A stretch of DNA of 64,000 nucleotides from Parabacteroides sp. Marseille-P3160 (GTDB lineage: Bacteria > Bacteroidota > Bacteroidia > Bacteroidales > Tannerellaceae): positions 189,194-253,193 of the forward strand of contig NZ_LT799418.1 in NCBI RefSeq assembly GCF_900162725.1, given 5' to 3'. Within the stretch, counting starts at the first letter, position 1, and the number at the start of each line of letters is the position of its first letter. Under the pieces are notes generated by a model. It saw only the letters and a program-made list of their open reading frames with translations, was not told the origin of the DNA and searched no databases. This document shows positions 43,108-53,215 of this stretch, in pieces. A program made the translations under genes and the position numbers.

Positions 43108-43425
43108 ATGGTAAAAAAATTTCTACTTATTTGTATATGCGGATTCTTATCTTTCCCGGTTTTGATGCAAGCGCAGAAATCGGTAGCGACGACGCATAGC
43201 CTTACCATCCAGTCTACCGATTCGATTGAGATCATAGTGGCAGATAACCGGATTATTATCAATAATGCGCCGATAGGCAGCAAACTTCAGATTTATAGCG
43301 TAGTCGGTGTAAAGGTAAAGGAAATTGAAATCAAACAACCTTCCGGCGAATATCTTCTTAATATTGCCAAGGGATATTATATTATCCGTATCGGCGAAAC
43401 CGTTCGGAAAATAGCCATTCGCTAA
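43108..43425 (+). CDS. Mini secreted protein made almost only of a T9SS-like C-terminal domain
   Basis: 105 residues: a signal peptide (KKFLLICICGFLSFPVLMQAQ), a 30-residue strand-rich spacer, then KLQIYSVVGVKVKEIEI, GEYLLNIAKGYYIIRIGETVRKIAIR, which has the same order as type A sorting domains of T9SS cargo. There is no room for a separate functional domain. It may be an independently exported surface peptide, a decoy for the sortase PorU, or a relict of a larger cargo protein. ATG 43108 is set by the promoter box. It converges on porZ. Confidence 0.7.
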   Translation: MVKKFLLICICGFLSFPVLMQAQKSVATTHSLTIQSTDSIEIIVADNRIIINNAPIGSKLQIYSVVGVKVKEIEIKQPSGEYLLNIAKGYYIIRIGETVRKIAIR

Positions 43426-43436
43426 ATACTTCCTTC

Positions 43437-45743
43437 TTATTTTACGACCAGGATCTTGCTGACGACTCCTTCATTTCCTTCCGGAGTGGCAGCGAGGACA
43501 AGATAGATACCGGTAGAGACACGTTCGCCCTTGCCATTGCGGCAATTCCAGGTGGCTTGCCCCCCTACGGATTTAGTCTGATAGATCAGATTGCCGTTGA
43601 TGTCCGTTATTTTCACATTCGAATCCATCATTAATCCGGTGATTGTTACCGGACCGTCAAAGTCCGGACGTACCGGATTGGGATACGCATAGACATCCGA
43701 ATAGTTGCTGCTGGCTTCCGTTCCTTCCGCCATATAGGAAGCAATGCCTTTGTCGGTTCCGAAAAAGACTTCTCCCGTACGGTCATTAATTGCAATGCTT
43801 TGAATGGTATTGGAAGGAAGGGGGGAATTGGTGGTCGTGAAGTTCTCGATCGTTTCTGTTCCGTCAGCACTTAGTAGGAAAACGCCGGAACTGCTGGTTC
43901 CCAACCATTTCCGGTTTCCTCCGTCGACGGCAATCGTCGTAACGCTTTCCCCGTCTAAAAAGGCATAGGGAAGGCCGTCATCTCCCATGCGGATGATGCG
44001 TGAAAAGAAGGCCGATCCATCGGTAGTGAGGACGCGCTTCGGGTTGGAACATAGGATAGGGCCCTTATTGCTGCCTATCCAGATCACCCCATTTTTATCC
44101 TCAACCATGCAATAGAATTCACTGGCGGAAATAGTTTCGTTGGTTACAGTGATAAAAGCGTTGATATTCTTGTATTGGTCATCGGAAGGATCGTCAGCGG
44201 TTCCGTTCGGATTCAAAACAAAAAAACCGGCAGGTGCTTTACTGGTACGAAAGATATTAACCCAGACATGTCCTGCAGAAGTAATCAGGATTTTGTCCGT
44301 CATATCGTTGTTTCCCAAGTAAGGAAGCCCTGTCAGGGTTCCGTCCGCTTTTAATATTTTAATTCCGTTTAATTGGCTGTTGGAATTGGTCATCCAAAGG
44401 TTCCCCTCTTTATCAAAAGCAAGCCCTTCTACACGGACCGTACTCGAAGGGTCTCCCCCTTCATAATATTCTAATCCGTCTTTTGAACCATATAATTTAA
44501 CGAAAGCGTTCTCTTTGAATTCAAGCAGACCTTCTCCAAAAGAGGAAATAAAGAAATGTCCCGTATCTTTCGGATCGATGGCGATATACATGAAATCATA
44601 GCATACGACACCGGCTTGTCTGTTTATTTCGTTCTCATCGAAGCTATACCAAGTATCGTTTTGGTAAGTCATTAACGTTCCCGGATTGTAATAGGGCACA
44701 CCCCGTCGTCCGCCACCGGTGACGTAGAGTTTCTGGTCTTGAAAGGCCATGTAAGCTGCTAAATTACGTTTCGGACTATTTGTTTGGAGATCGGAGAGGA
44801 ATACTTCGTATTGATAGGGGCTTTTGTATTGGTAACCGCTTAGCCCCTTGCTTCCGCCGGCAATCCAATATTTTCCTCCTCCGAAAGAAGAAACACCTTT
44901 TACGATCTGTGCGTTCACGGTTTCAAAAGATGTCAGGTCGTATAATACATAGAAATTAGTGGAAGAATAAGCCAAGAGGCGGTCTCCTTCCAACAACATG
45001 TTCTGAATATTGTTGGTTCTCAGTATATTTATTATCTCTCCGTTTGCGTTTTGATAGTAAATTCCATTTCCCGCTACACAAAAGCAGAGGACATTTTTAT
45101 AGAGGCTTATCTGGACAATGTTCGAATCGGAAAATTCGGGAGAATTCAGCGAATAAAGCTTCCAGTTATTCGGGTCGATCAGGTTGTCTCCGATAGCCGC
45201 CCGGAAGATCCCGCTGCTGGTAGCGGCATAGATGAAGTTATCTTTCATGCAAACCGACCGGGTCGGCTTGTTTAGGCGATAGGTTTCTACCACCTCCCCT
45301 TTCGACAGGTCGAGAACCAGAATGCCGAATTGAGTGGAAAGGTAAGCCAATTTATCTTTAAAATAGATGGAGTTGACCTCTTTGTCCGGGATAGACGTAC
45401 TGTTCTTAAGGTCGGGAACATTCTTTATTCCTTCCTCCCCCATGATATCGATGTTCTGGTTGGCATACACGATTAAAAGGCACTTCGCTGTCGTATTATA
45501 GCGGATATGACTGATCTCCGTATCGTTTAGCCCGGTTTGCCTGGAGTAGAAACTTACTTTGCCGTCTTCTTTCCCATAGCTGAAGAGGCTGCCGTTGGAA
45601 ATGGCGAAGACTTGCTGGGAGGCTTCTGCTACCGCTGTCGTTTCATAGTAGGCGAAATGCATTCTCCATTCGCCGATCGCCTGGGCGGAAAGGCCGGACA
45701 GGATGCCTGTGAAGCATAATAAGAAATAGATGATTCTTTTCAT
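43437..45743 (-). CDS. porZ: Type IX secretion system protein PorZ
   Basis: 768 residues from ATG 45743, which starts the signal peptide MKRIIYFLLCFTGILSGLSAQ; an in-frame extension of 47 codons lies inside rdgB and is not credible. The body is two beta-propellers with repeated two-component-regulator-propeller-like strands (e.g. GEWRMHFAYYETTAVAE, GVIWIGSNKGPILCSN, NRKWLGTSSSGVFLLS), and the end is a sorting-type domain (SYPNPVRPDFDGPVTITGL-like YAYPNPVRPDF, VKITDINGNLIYQT). This is the PorZ plan, a surface component of the attachment complex that presents anionic LPS to the PorU sortase. It begins 1 bp after rdgB. Confidence 0.9.
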   Translation of the reverse strand: MKRIIYFLLCFTGILSGLSAQAIGEWRMHFAYYETTAVAEASQQVFAISNGSLFSYGKEDGKVSFYSRQTGLNDTEISHIRYNTTAKCLLIVYANQNIDIMGEEGIKNVPDLKNSTSIPDKEVNSIYFKDKLAYLSTQFGILVLDLSKGEVVETYRLNKPTRSVCMKDNFIYAATSSGIFRAAIGDNLIDPNNWKLYSLNSPEFSDSNIVQISLYKNVLCFCVAGNGIYYQNANGEIINILRTNNIQNMLLEGDRLLAYSSTNFYVLYDLTSFETVNAQIVKGVSSFGGGKYWIAGGSKGLSGYQYKSPYQYEVFLSDLQTNSPKRNLAAYMAFQDQKLYVTGGGRRGVPYYNPGTLMTYQNDTWYSFDENEINRQAGVVCYDFMYIAIDPKDTGHFFISSFGEGLLEFKENAFVKLYGSKDGLEYYEGGDPSSTVRVEGLAFDKEGNLWMTNSNSQLNGIKILKADGTLTGLPYLGNNDMTDKILITSAGHVWVNIFRTSKAPAGFFVLNPNGTADDPSDDQYKNINAFITVTNETISASEFYCMVEDKNGVIWIGSNKGPILCSNPKRVLTTDGSAFFSRIIRMGDDGLPYAFLDGESVTTIAVDGGNRKWLGTSSSGVFLLSADGTETIENFTTTNSPLPSNTIQSIAINDRTGEVFFGTDKGIASYMAEGTEASSNYSDVYAYPNPVRPDFDGPVTITGLMMDSNVKITDINGNLIYQTKSVGGQATWNCRNGKGERVSTGIYLVLAATPEGNEGVVSKILVVK

Positions 45744-45744
45744 T

Positions 45745-46329
45745 TTATACAGATATTTTGGATAAGAATTCACCCATCTTCCTGATGGCAAGGGCCCGGT
45801 GGCTGATTTTATTTTTCGATTCGTTTCCCATTTCGGCAAAGGTTTGGTCATATCCCTCGGGGACAAAGATAGGATCGTAACCAAAGCCGGCGGTTCCCCA
45901 TCTTTTTTCGGTTATATGTCCATTGATAATCCCCTCGAAGAGGTATTCCCGCCCTTCTAACAACAAAGCGATTATCGTATGAAAGCGGGCCTTCCGATTG
46001 CTTTCTCCCTCCAATTCCCGGAGCAACTTTTGCATATTGGCTTCCGAGTCATGGGCGGGGCCGGCGTAGCGGGCGGAGTAAACGCCCGGTGCATAGTCCA
46101 ATGCCTCGACCTCCAGTCCGGTGTCGTCGGCAAAGCAGTCTTTTCCATAATGTCTTTTAACATAATATGCCTTTTGCAGGGCATTTCCTACCAGTGTTTC
46201 GGCTGTTTCCGGAATTTCTTCCAGGCAATGGATATCCTTTAGGCTGGCAAGCTGTACGTGTTGGCCGAGGAGCGCCTTCGCCTCCTCCAATTTATGGGCA
46301 TTATTAGTCGCAAAAACGATTGTTCTCAT
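45745..46329 (-). CDS. rdgB: XTP/dITP diphosphatase RdgB (HAM1)
   Basis: 194 residues. Removes inosine and xanthosine triphosphates from the nucleotide pool. Motifs: [63 protein letters not shown] and the C-terminal [10 protein letters not shown]. The stop is 1 bp from the porZ ATG, so the two are one transcript despite unrelated roles. A strong terminator separates it from the upstream leuS-yitT genes. Confidence 0.96.
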   Translation of the reverse strand: MRTIVFATNNAHKLEEAKALLGQHVQLASLKDIHCLEEIPETAETLVGNALQKAYYVKRHYGKDCFADDTGLEVEALDYAPGVYSARYAGPAHDSEANMQKLLRELEGESNRKARFHTIIALLLEGREYLFEGIINGHITEKRWGTAGFGYDPIFVPEGYDQTFAEMGNESKNKISHRALAIRKMGEFLSKISV

Positions 46330-46343
46330 CCTTTTGTTTTTAT

Positions 46344-46390
46344 AAAAAAAGCACTTTTGTCACGAATATATAACGGACAAAAGTGCTTTT
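46344..46390 (-). terminator. Intrinsic terminator after yitT
   Basis: GACAAAAGTGCTTTT (46376-46390) pairs perfectly with AAAAGCACTTTTGTC (46347-46361); on the minus strand the stem is followed by seven T (46350-46344). It ends the leuS-yitT transcript. Confidence 0.88.
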
Positions 46391-46408
46391 AATTGTTTTT
46401 TGGGAGGT

Positions 46409-47278
46409 TTATGTTTTCATCTGGTCGAATCCCTCTCCATAAACGCCATGCACATTACTTTGCGAAATAAAGGCATGGCTGTCGATGGCTTTGATCATCC
46501 GGAAGATCGTGATGGATTCGGTCTTCTTGGCCAAAAGGACAATCACTTTAATCGGTTTTTGGGAATATCCCCCTTCTCCGTCCAGCAGAGTACATCCCCG
46601 ATGTAAGTCTTTGATGATTCGTTCTACGATCTCGTCATATTTTTGGGAGAAGATAAGAAATTGTACGGACTGGCGGTTGGCGTTCAGCACGGCATCCAGA
46701 ATATAATTATTGACGACCATTTCAACGAATCCGTAAACGATTTTCTCTACATCCTGGAAAATGAGATAGGAAGAACTGATGATGATCAAATCACAAAACA
46801 GTAAGGCCCTCCCGATCGAGATGTTCTTATATTTATTGATGATCATTCCGATAATATCAGTACCGCCCGTGCTGCCGTTGGCCGAAAAGATGAGCCCCAA
46901 TCCCCCTCCGCAGATACAACCTCCGATAATGATCGACATAAAAGGCTGGTCGTCGATAATAGGTTTGCCTCCCAGCAGCCATTCAAAGAGCGAAAGGGAG
47001 AAAGAGAGGGCGAATACACCGAAAATAGTATTCAGTATAAATCTCAATCCCATGATTTTATAGGCAATGGCAAGCAGGAGGACATTGACCACTAAATAAG
47101 AGATGGAAACCGGAATCTTTGTTGTGAAAAAGATCAGGGAACAGATACCTGTCAAGCCGCCGGGAACCACTTCGTTCGCAAGGATGAAGCCGTTGAAACC
47201 AAAGCCGAAAAGCAGTGTTCCGACCAGTATCAGCACATAGTCCCGAATCGGGTGATAGATACTTGCGAATGATTTCAT
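46409..47278 (-). CDS. YitT family membrane protein
   Basis: 289 residues with five to six membrane helices in the first 190 residues (ILVGTLLFGFGFNGFILANEVVPGGLTGI at the start, GSTGGTDIIGMIINK in the middle) and a soluble C-terminal DUF2179 domain (about 205-285, with LHRGCTLLDGEGGYSQKPIKVI). This is the YitT/YqfU architecture; the function is not established, although the C-terminal domain may bind nucleotides. Its ATG overlaps the leuS stop (TAATG). Confidence 0.9.
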   Translation of the reverse strand: MKSFASIYHPIRDYVLILVGTLLFGFGFNGFILANEVVPGGLTGICSLIFFTTKIPVSISYLVVNVLLLAIAYKIMGLRFILNTIFGVFALSFSLSLFEWLLGGKPIIDDQPFMSIIIGGCICGGGLGLIFSANGSTGGTDIIGMIINKYKNISIGRALLFCDLIIISSSYLIFQDVEKIVYGFVEMVVNNYILDAVLNANRQSVQFLIFSQKYDEIVERIIKDLHRGCTLLDGEGGYSQKPIKVIVLLAKKTESITIFRMIKAIDSHAFISQSNVHGVYGEGFDQMKT

Positions 47279-50139
47279 TAAAGTACTATATTTACAATTT
47301 TCTGAGGAACGACAATCACCTTCTTAGGGATTTTTCCTTCAATCCATTTGGCTGAATTTTCATGGCCCAACGCCGCTTTTTCCACCTCTTCCTTCGGCAG
47401 GTCAGCCGGCAATTGGATCGTAAAGCGAGCCTTTCCGTTGAAGGATACCGTATAAGTCGCCGTGTTTTCAACGAGGTATTCCTCTTTGAATTCAGGCCAT
47501 GCGGCGTCACAAACGGTGGTCGTATTTCCTAATACATGCCATAATTCTTCGGAAAGGTGCGGTGCAAAGGGAGTCAGAAGGATTACGAAAGGAGAAAGAA
47601 TCTCCCGCTTCGTGCACTTCAGGGCGCTTAGTTCGTTGGCACAAATCATAAAGGCGCTGATCGAGGTATTGAAAGAGAAATTTTCAATATCCGAGGTGAT
47701 CTTTTTGATCAGCTTGTGCAATGATTTCAGTTCTTCCGGTGACGCTTTTTCGTCGGTTACCCGCAGGGTATCTGTATTTCCGTAAAACAAGGCGATAAAC
47801 TTTTTCAGGAACCGGTGCACCCCGTCGATTCCGTTCGTATCCCAAGGCTTGGATTGTTCCAATGGACCTAAGAACATTTCGTACAGACGTAGGGTATCCG
47901 CCCCGAATTTTTCCACGATATCGTCTGGGTTGACTACATTATACATGGATTTGGACATCTTTTCCACCGCCCATCCGCAGATGTATTTACCGTCTTCCAG
48001 TATAAATTCGGCGTTTTTATATTCCGGACTCCAGGCTTTAAAAGCCTCCAGGTCCAGTATGTCGTTGGATACGATATTGACATCTACATGCAACGGAGTG
48101 ACGTCGTATAAGTCTTTTAGGTTCAACGAAACAAAAGTATTCGTGTTATTGATCCGGTAGACAAAATTACTCCGCCCCTGAATCATTCCCTGATTGATTA
48201 GTTTCTTGAACGGCTCCGGTTCGCAAACCAAACCGATATCATATAAAAATTTATTCCAGAACCGGCTGTATATCAAATGGCCGGTAGCATGTTCCGTTCC
48301 ACCGATATATAGGTCGACATTTCTCCAGTATTGGTCGGCTTTTTGCGAAACCAATGCCTGATGGTTATGCGGATCCATGTAGCGCAGATAGTAGGCGGAG
48401 GAGCCGGCAAAGCCGGGCATCGTGCAAAGTTCCAATGGGAAAACGGTCTTATGGTCAATCTTATCGGTCGGAGCTAATTCCTGTTTCTCCCGGTTCCATC
48501 CCCAGCGTGTGGCGCGTCCCAGAGGAGGTTCCCCGCTTTCCGTCGGGAGGAATTTATCGACTTCCGGGAGTACTAAAGGCAATTTGTCAATCGGTAACGT
48601 TTGCGGCAGGCCGTTTTCATCGTAGTAAATGGGGAAAGGTTCTCCCCAATAGCGCTGGCGACTGAAGATGGCGTCACGCAGGCGGTAGTTGACCTTTACT
48701 CTTCCCAATCCTTTTTCCTGGATATAGGCTTTCGTTTCGGCAATGGCCTCTTTGACCTCTAATCCGTTGAGAACTAATCCTCCGGGTATTTCTTTTCCTT
48801 TTTGGGGAGAATTCATCATTTTTCCCTCTTTGGCGTCAAAACTCTCTTCGGAGATATCACAACCTTCAATCAACGGGATGATCGGAAGGTTGAAATGTTT
48901 AGCAAAAGCATAGTCGCGGCTATCATGGGCCGGAACCGCCATGATAGCTCCGGTTCCGTATCCCGCCAGTACATAATCGCTGATCCAGATCGGAATTTCT
49001 TCTTTCGTCAAAGGATTAACGGCATAGGAACCGCTGAATACCCCCGTCACGCTGCGGTCGGCAATTCGTTCCCGTTCGGTCCGTTTCTTCGTGGCAGCCA
49101 GATAGGCGTCTACATCAGCCTGCTGTTCAGGAGTGGTCAGCAAAGGAACCAGCTCGCTTTCGGGCGCCAAGACCATAAAGGTGACGCCGAAAATCGTATC
49201 TGCGCGGGTGGTGAAGACGGTAAATCCGTCGCATGTTTCCTCTCCCGCCTTTATAGATCGCGGTGCGATCGGGAATCTGACTTCCGCTCCTTCGCTCCGT
49301 CCGATCCAGTTCCGTTGGGTCTCTTTCAGCGAGTCCGTCCAGTCAATTGTATCCAATCCGTCCAGCAATCGCTGTGCATAAGCCGAAACGCGCAGGCACC
49401 ATTGGCGCATTTTCTTTTGTTCCACCGGATAGCCTCCCCGGGCGGATAGGCCGTTGATTACCTCGTCATTTGCCAGTACGGTGCCTAGTTGTGCGCACCA
49501 GTTGACCATCGTTTCGCCTAAGTAAGCAATCCGGTAATTGAGCAGTATTTCCTGTTTTTCCTGATCGCTTTTCGCCTTCCATTCTTCCGCCGTAAAATGA
49601 AGTTTTTCTCCGCAAGCCACGTTCAGCTTGTCCGCTCCTACTTGTTCGAAAGCGTATATCAACTCGTCGATCGGACGCGCCTGCTGTTCGTCTAAGCAAT
49701 AATAGGAATTGAACATTTGAATGAATGCCCATTGGGTCCAATGGTAATATTCCGGGTCGCAAGTACGGATCTCACGGCTCCAATCATAAGAAAATCCGAT
49801 TTTATCCAATTGTTCGCGGTAGCGGTTGATATTCTTTTGGGTCGTCACGTCCGGATGTTGTCCGGTCTGGATCGCATATTGTTCGGCGGGAAGTCCATAC
49901 GCATCGTAGCCCATCGGATGCAATACATTGTAGCCTTGCAAGCGTTTGAAGCGGGAATAAATATCAGAAGCGATGTAACCGAGCGGATGGCCCACATGTA
50001 GTCCGGCTCCCGAAGGGTAAGGGAACATATCCAATACATAATACTTCGGCTTGCTAGGGTCTTCTTTTACCTTATAGACTTCGTCGGCAATCCATTTTTC
50101 GCGCCATTTCTTCTCGATTTCTTTAAATGCGTATTCCAT
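47278..50139 (-). CDS. leuS: Leucyl-tRNA synthetase LeuS
   Basis: 953 residues. Class Ia synthetase. HIGH-type motif HVGHPLGY near residue 47, CP1 editing domain in the middle ([17 protein letters not shown], the T-rich editing site, and [21 protein letters not shown]), the KMSKS loop as [18 protein letters not shown], and the C-terminal anticodon-binding and leucine-specific regions. The Bacteroidota form is longer than E. coli LeuS (860) because of insertions between residues 150-215 and after the editing domain. It is cotranscribed with yitT, and has a -7 box at 50205-50212. Confidence 0.97.
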   Translation of the reverse strand: MEYAFKEIEKKWREKWIADEVYKVKEDPSKPKYYVLDMFPYPSGAGLHVGHPLGYIASDIYSRFKRLQGYNVLHPMGYDAYGLPAEQYAIQTGQHPDVTTQKNINRYREQLDKIGFSYDWSREIRTCDPEYYHWTQWAFIQMFNSYYCLDEQQARPIDELIYAFEQVGADKLNVACGEKLHFTAEEWKAKSDQEKQEILLNYRIAYLGETMVNWCAQLGTVLANDEVINGLSARGGYPVEQKKMRQWCLRVSAYAQRLLDGLDTIDWTDSLKETQRNWIGRSEGAEVRFPIAPRSIKAGEETCDGFTVFTTRADTIFGVTFMVLAPESELVPLLTTPEQQADVDAYLAATKKRTERERIADRSVTGVFSGSYAVNPLTKEEIPIWISDYVLAGYGTGAIMAVPAHDSRDYAFAKHFNLPIIPLIEGCDISEESFDAKEGKMMNSPQKGKEIPGGLVLNGLEVKEAIAETKAYIQEKGLGRVKVNYRLRDAIFSRQRYWGEPFPIYYDENGLPQTLPIDKLPLVLPEVDKFLPTESGEPPLGRATRWGWNREKQELAPTDKIDHKTVFPLELCTMPGFAGSSAYYLRYMDPHNHQALVSQKADQYWRNVDLYIGGTEHATGHLIYSRFWNKFLYDIGLVCEPEPFKKLINQGMIQGRSNFVYRINNTNTFVSLNLKDLYDVTPLHVDVNIVSNDILDLEAFKAWSPEYKNAEFILEDGKYICGWAVEKMSKSMYNVVNPDDIVEKFGADTLRLYEMFLGPLEQSKPWDTNGIDGVHRFLKKFIALFYGNTDTLRVTDEKASPEELKSLHKLIKKITSDIENFSFNTSISAFMICANELSALKCTKREILSPFVILLTPFAPHLSEELWHVLGNTTTVCDAAWPEFKEEYLVENTATYTVSFNGKARFTIQLPADLPKEEVEKAALGHENSAKWIEGKIPKKVIVVPQKIVNIVL

Positions 50140-50204
50140 AGATTTTGTATAATTAATAAAAGCGGCTGTTTTACAGCGTAGTTACCTTTAACTAAAAAAC
50201 AATG

Positions 50205-50212
50205 CAAAAGTA
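50205..50212 (-). promoter_or_regulatory. -7 promoter box (TACTTTTG) for leuS
   Basis: Minus-strand exact TAnnTTTG, about 65 bp upstream of ATG 50139. Confidence 0.5.
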
Positions 50213-50246
50213 AGAAAAAAAGAGGATTTCCTGCTTTATTCCATCG

Positions 50247-50417
50247 GAGCATTTCAAAAGGAATATTGCAAAAGACGGACGACGGAGGACGAAGTACGAA
50301 TTATGAGTTGGTCGTATAATGTTTGCGGAGAATAAATCGTATATTCTCCGCAAAATATACGGAAAAAAGTTTTTAATATTGTTTCTTTCCGGCGGTTTCT
50401 TTCGATTTGAAATGCTC
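50247..50417. repeat. Inverted-repeat-bounded element with central hairpin
   Basis: GAGCATTTCAAA (50247-50258) is matched by its exact reverse complement TTTGAAATGCTC (50406-50417). Inside, TTTGCGGAGAATA (50322-50334) and TATTCTCCGCAAA (50342-50354) form a perfect 13-bp stem with a 7-nt loop. The 171-bp, non-coding, TIR-bounded layout is MITE-like; no clear target duplication is seen. Confidence 0.5.
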
Positions 50418-50555
50418 TAAAACGAGTTTTATTAGAGTGGGTGGCTGAATTCATCCAACGGGTTAACCGGATGTTCCGTACCTTAAAATAGGTAATTTAA
50501 CAGGGGTAATGGAAAACAAAAAAGGGTAGGATGGGGCTAAAAAATTTAGTTTGAT

Positions 50556-50563
50556 TATCTTTG
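50556..50563 (+). promoter_or_regulatory. -7 promoter box (TATCTTTG) for mutS
   Basis: Exact TAnnTTTG. It overlaps the most upstream possible TTG start (50561) of the mutS frame, excluding that start; predicted transcript start near 50567. Confidence 0.6.
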
Positions 50564-50593
50564 TCTTTCTTGAATAAATTAAATGGAGAGATT

Positions 50594-53206
50594 GTGGGAA
50601 AGATAGTAGAAACCCCGTTGATGAAACAATATTTCGATGTCAAAAGGCAACATCCGGACGCTTTGTTGCTCTTCCGGGTAGGGGACTTTTACGAAATGTA
50701 CGGTGAGGATGCGGTGATAGGAGCGGAGATTCTCGGGATTACACAGACACGCCGGGCAAACGGTGTGTCGCAATATGTCGAAATGGCCGGTTTCCCCCAT
50801 CATGCACTGGATACTTATTTACCCAAATTGGTCCGCGCCGGGAAAAGAGTGGCTATTTGCGACCAACTGGAAGACCCGAAAATGACGAAAAAACTGGTGA
50901 AGCGGGGAATAACCGAACTGGTGACGCCGGGTGTCTCTATTAACGACAACATTCTCAATCATAAGGAAAATAACTTTCTGTCCTGCGTGCATATGGAAAA
51001 AGGGCAGGGGGGCGTCTCTTTCCTGGATATTTCGACTGGTGAGTTTCTGACCGCCGAAGGTTCCGTTGATTATATAGACAAATTGTTGAATAACTTTTCT
51101 CCGAAAGAGATACTGATCCAACGGGGAAGCAAGAAGCGTTTCGAAGAGAGTTTCGGTACACGCTATCTGGTCTTCGAACTCGACGACTGGGTTTTCACGA
51201 GTGAAACGGCCAACGAACGGCTGTTGAAGCAGTTCGAAACGCAGAACCTGAAAGGCTTTGGCGTACAGCATCTCACCTTGGGGTTGATTGCCTCGGGAGC
51301 GATCCTTCATTATCTCGATGTTACGCAGCATACGCATATTTCCCATATCACGACCTTGTCGCGTATTGAAGAGGAGCGCTATGTGCGCCTGGATAAGTTT
51401 ACGGTACGCAGCTTGGAGCTGGTGAGCACTATGAACGAAGGCGGCACGGCCCTGCTGAATGTAATCGATAAAACCGTCTCCCCAATGGGTTCCCGTTTGT
51501 TGCGGCGCTGGATCTTGTTCCCGCTAAAGGAAGTTCGCCCCATCGAGGCGCGGCAGGATGTGGTGGATTACTTTTTCCGCCATCCTGATGCGAAAGAGTT
51601 TCTGGATATCCAGCTAGGACAGATAGGGGATTTGGAGCGGATCATTTCGAAAGTGGCAGTGGGGCGAGTCTCTCCGCGCGAGGTCGTTCAGTTGAAAGTC
51701 GCTTTGCAGGCGATTGAACCAATAAAGGAACTTTGTGAACAGAGCGACGAGCCGAGCCTCCGCCGGATCGGCGAACAGATGGATCCTTGCGTCGTCCTGA
51801 GCGAACGGATCGGAAAGGAGATTCAGCCCGATCCGCCGGCGCTGTTGAACCGGGGTGGCGTGATTGCTCCGGGTGTCGATGCGGAACTGGACGAGCTTCG
51901 GACGATCGCCTATTCGGGGAAGGATTACCTCCTGAAAGTGCAGCAACGCGAAAGCGAACGGACGGGCATTCCAAGCCTGAAAATCGCTTTCAATAATGTC
52001 TTCGGATATTATATAGAGGTGAGGAATGCGCATAAGGACAAGGTACCACCCGAATGGATCCGGAAACAGACGCTCGTCAACGCCGAACGCTATATCACCG
52101 AAGAACTGAAGGAATACGAGGAGAAGATCTTGGGGGCGGAGGAGAAGATCCTTTCCCTCGAAAGCAGGATATTCAACGAGTTGGTAACTGCCATGGGCGA
52201 ATACATACAGCCGGTTCTCCAGGATGCCAATCTGGTGGGCCGGATCGACTGCCTGCTTTCCTTTGCAAAGATAGCCGAGCAGAACCATTATATCCGGCCG
52301 GTGGTCGACGAATCGGATGTGATCGACATCAAAGGCGGCCGGCATCCGGTGATTGAGAAGCAATTGCCTCCGGGAGAGCCTTATATCGCCAACGACGTCT
52401 ACCTGGACAAAGAGCGGCAGCAGATCATGATCATCACGGGCCCGAATATGGCGGGTAAGTCAGCCCTCTTGCGGCAGACGGCGCTGATCACTATCCTGGC
52501 GCAAATCGGCTGCTTCGTGCCGGCGGAGAGCGCACGGATCGGCTGGGTAGACAAAGTCTTTACGAGGGTAGGGGCCTCGGACAATATTTCGGTGGGCGAG
52601 TCTACTTTCATGGTCGAGATGACGGAAGCGTCGGACATCCTTAACAATCTTTCCCCACGCAGCCTCGTGCTTTTCGACGAGTTGGGGCGCGGTACGAGTA
52701 CATACGACGGAATTTCCATTGCCTGGGCGATTGTGGAGTATATTCACGAACATCTCTCGGCTGCGGCGAAGACGTTGTTTGCTACGCATTATCACGAACT
52801 GAACGAAATGGAGCGTTCCTTCAAACGGATCCGGAATTACAACGTTTCGGTGAAGGAGGTCGGGAACAAGGTGATCTTCCTCCGCAAATTAGTCAAGGGA
52901 GGTAGCGAACACAGTTTCGGTATCCACGTGGCAAAGATGGCGGGAATGCCCAAGAGCATTGTTAAACGTTCCAACGAAATATTAAAACAGTTGGAGACGG
53001 AAAATCGGCAGAATGGAATCAGCAGCAAGCCGATCAAGGCGATTACCACCCATGCGGAGGGGTATCAACTGAGCTTTTTCCAACTGGACGACCCCGTGTT
53101 AAGCCAAGTGCGGGATGAGATTAAGAACATCGATGTCAATAACTTGACCCCGCTGGAAGCGCTCAACAAACTAAGCGAAATCAAACGGATTATTTCCGGG
53201 AAATAA
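50594..53206 (+). CDS. mutS: DNA mismatch repair protein MutS
   Basis: 870 residues from GTG 50594 ([15 protein letters not shown]), preceded by a GGAGAG sequence. Two TTG codons further upstream share the frame, but the first overlaps the -7 box at 50556-50563; the first ATG (50621) would leave out part of the conserved start. Motifs: mismatch-binding wedge [16 protein letters not shown] (F-x-E), Walker [14 protein letters not shown], the signature ST loop [18 protein letters not shown], Walker [17 protein letters not shown] and the His in FATHYHEL. The C-terminal dimerisation helix-turn-helix region is complete. Confidence 0.95.
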   Translation: MGKIVETPLMKQYFDVKRQHPDALLLFRVGDFYEMYGEDAVIGAEILGITQTRRANGVSQYVEMAGFPHHALDTYLPKLVRAGKRVAICDQLEDPKMTKKLVKRGITELVTPGVSINDNILNHKENNFLSCVHMEKGQGGVSFLDISTGEFLTAEGSVDYIDKLLNNFSPKEILIQRGSKKRFEESFGTRYLVFELDDWVFTSETANERLLKQFETQNLKGFGVQHLTLGLIASGAILHYLDVTQHTHISHITTLSRIEEERYVRLDKFTVRSLELVSTMNEGGTALLNVIDKTVSPMGSRLLRRWILFPLKEVRPIEARQDVVDYFFRHPDAKEFLDIQLGQIGDLERIISKVAVGRVSPREVVQLKVALQAIEPIKELCEQSDEPSLRRIGEQMDPCVVLSERIGKEIQPDPPALLNRGGVIAPGVDAELDELRTIAYSGKDYLLKVQQRESERTGIPSLKIAFNNVFGYYIEVRNAHKDKVPPEWIRKQTLVNAERYITEELKEYEEKILGAEEKILSLESRIFNELVTAMGEYIQPVLQDANLVGRIDCLLSFAKIAEQNHYIRPVVDESDVIDIKGGRHPVIEKQLPPGEPYIANDVYLDKERQQIMIITGPNMAGKSALLRQTALITILAQIGCFVPAESARIGWVDKVFTRVGASDNISVGESTFMVEMTEASDILNNLSPRSLVLFDELGRGTSTYDGISIAWAIVEYIHEHLSAAAKTLFATHYHELNEMERSFKRIRNYNVSVKEVGNKVIFLRKLVKGGSEHSFGIHVAKMAGMPKSIVKRSNEILKQLETENRQNGISSKPIKAITTHAEGYQLSFFQLDDPVLSQVRDEIKNIDVNNLTPLEALNKLSEIKRIISGK

Positions 53207-53215
53207 CCGGGGGCA

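Larger units (their letters stand above)
50140..50555. other. Divergent intergenic region between leuS and mutS
   Basis: About 415 bp. It includes the leuS promoter, an inverted-repeat-bounded segment (50247-50417) with a central hairpin, and the mutS promoter at its right edge. No coding potential seen. Confidence 0.6.

Noticed and set aside
45744-45884. 47-codon N-terminal extension of PorZ
   Set aside because: It lies inside rdgB, and a signal peptide begins at ATG 45743.
50561-50572. TTG 50561 as the mutS start
   Set aside because: It overlaps the -7 promoter box TATCTTTG, so it would be upstream of the transcript start.
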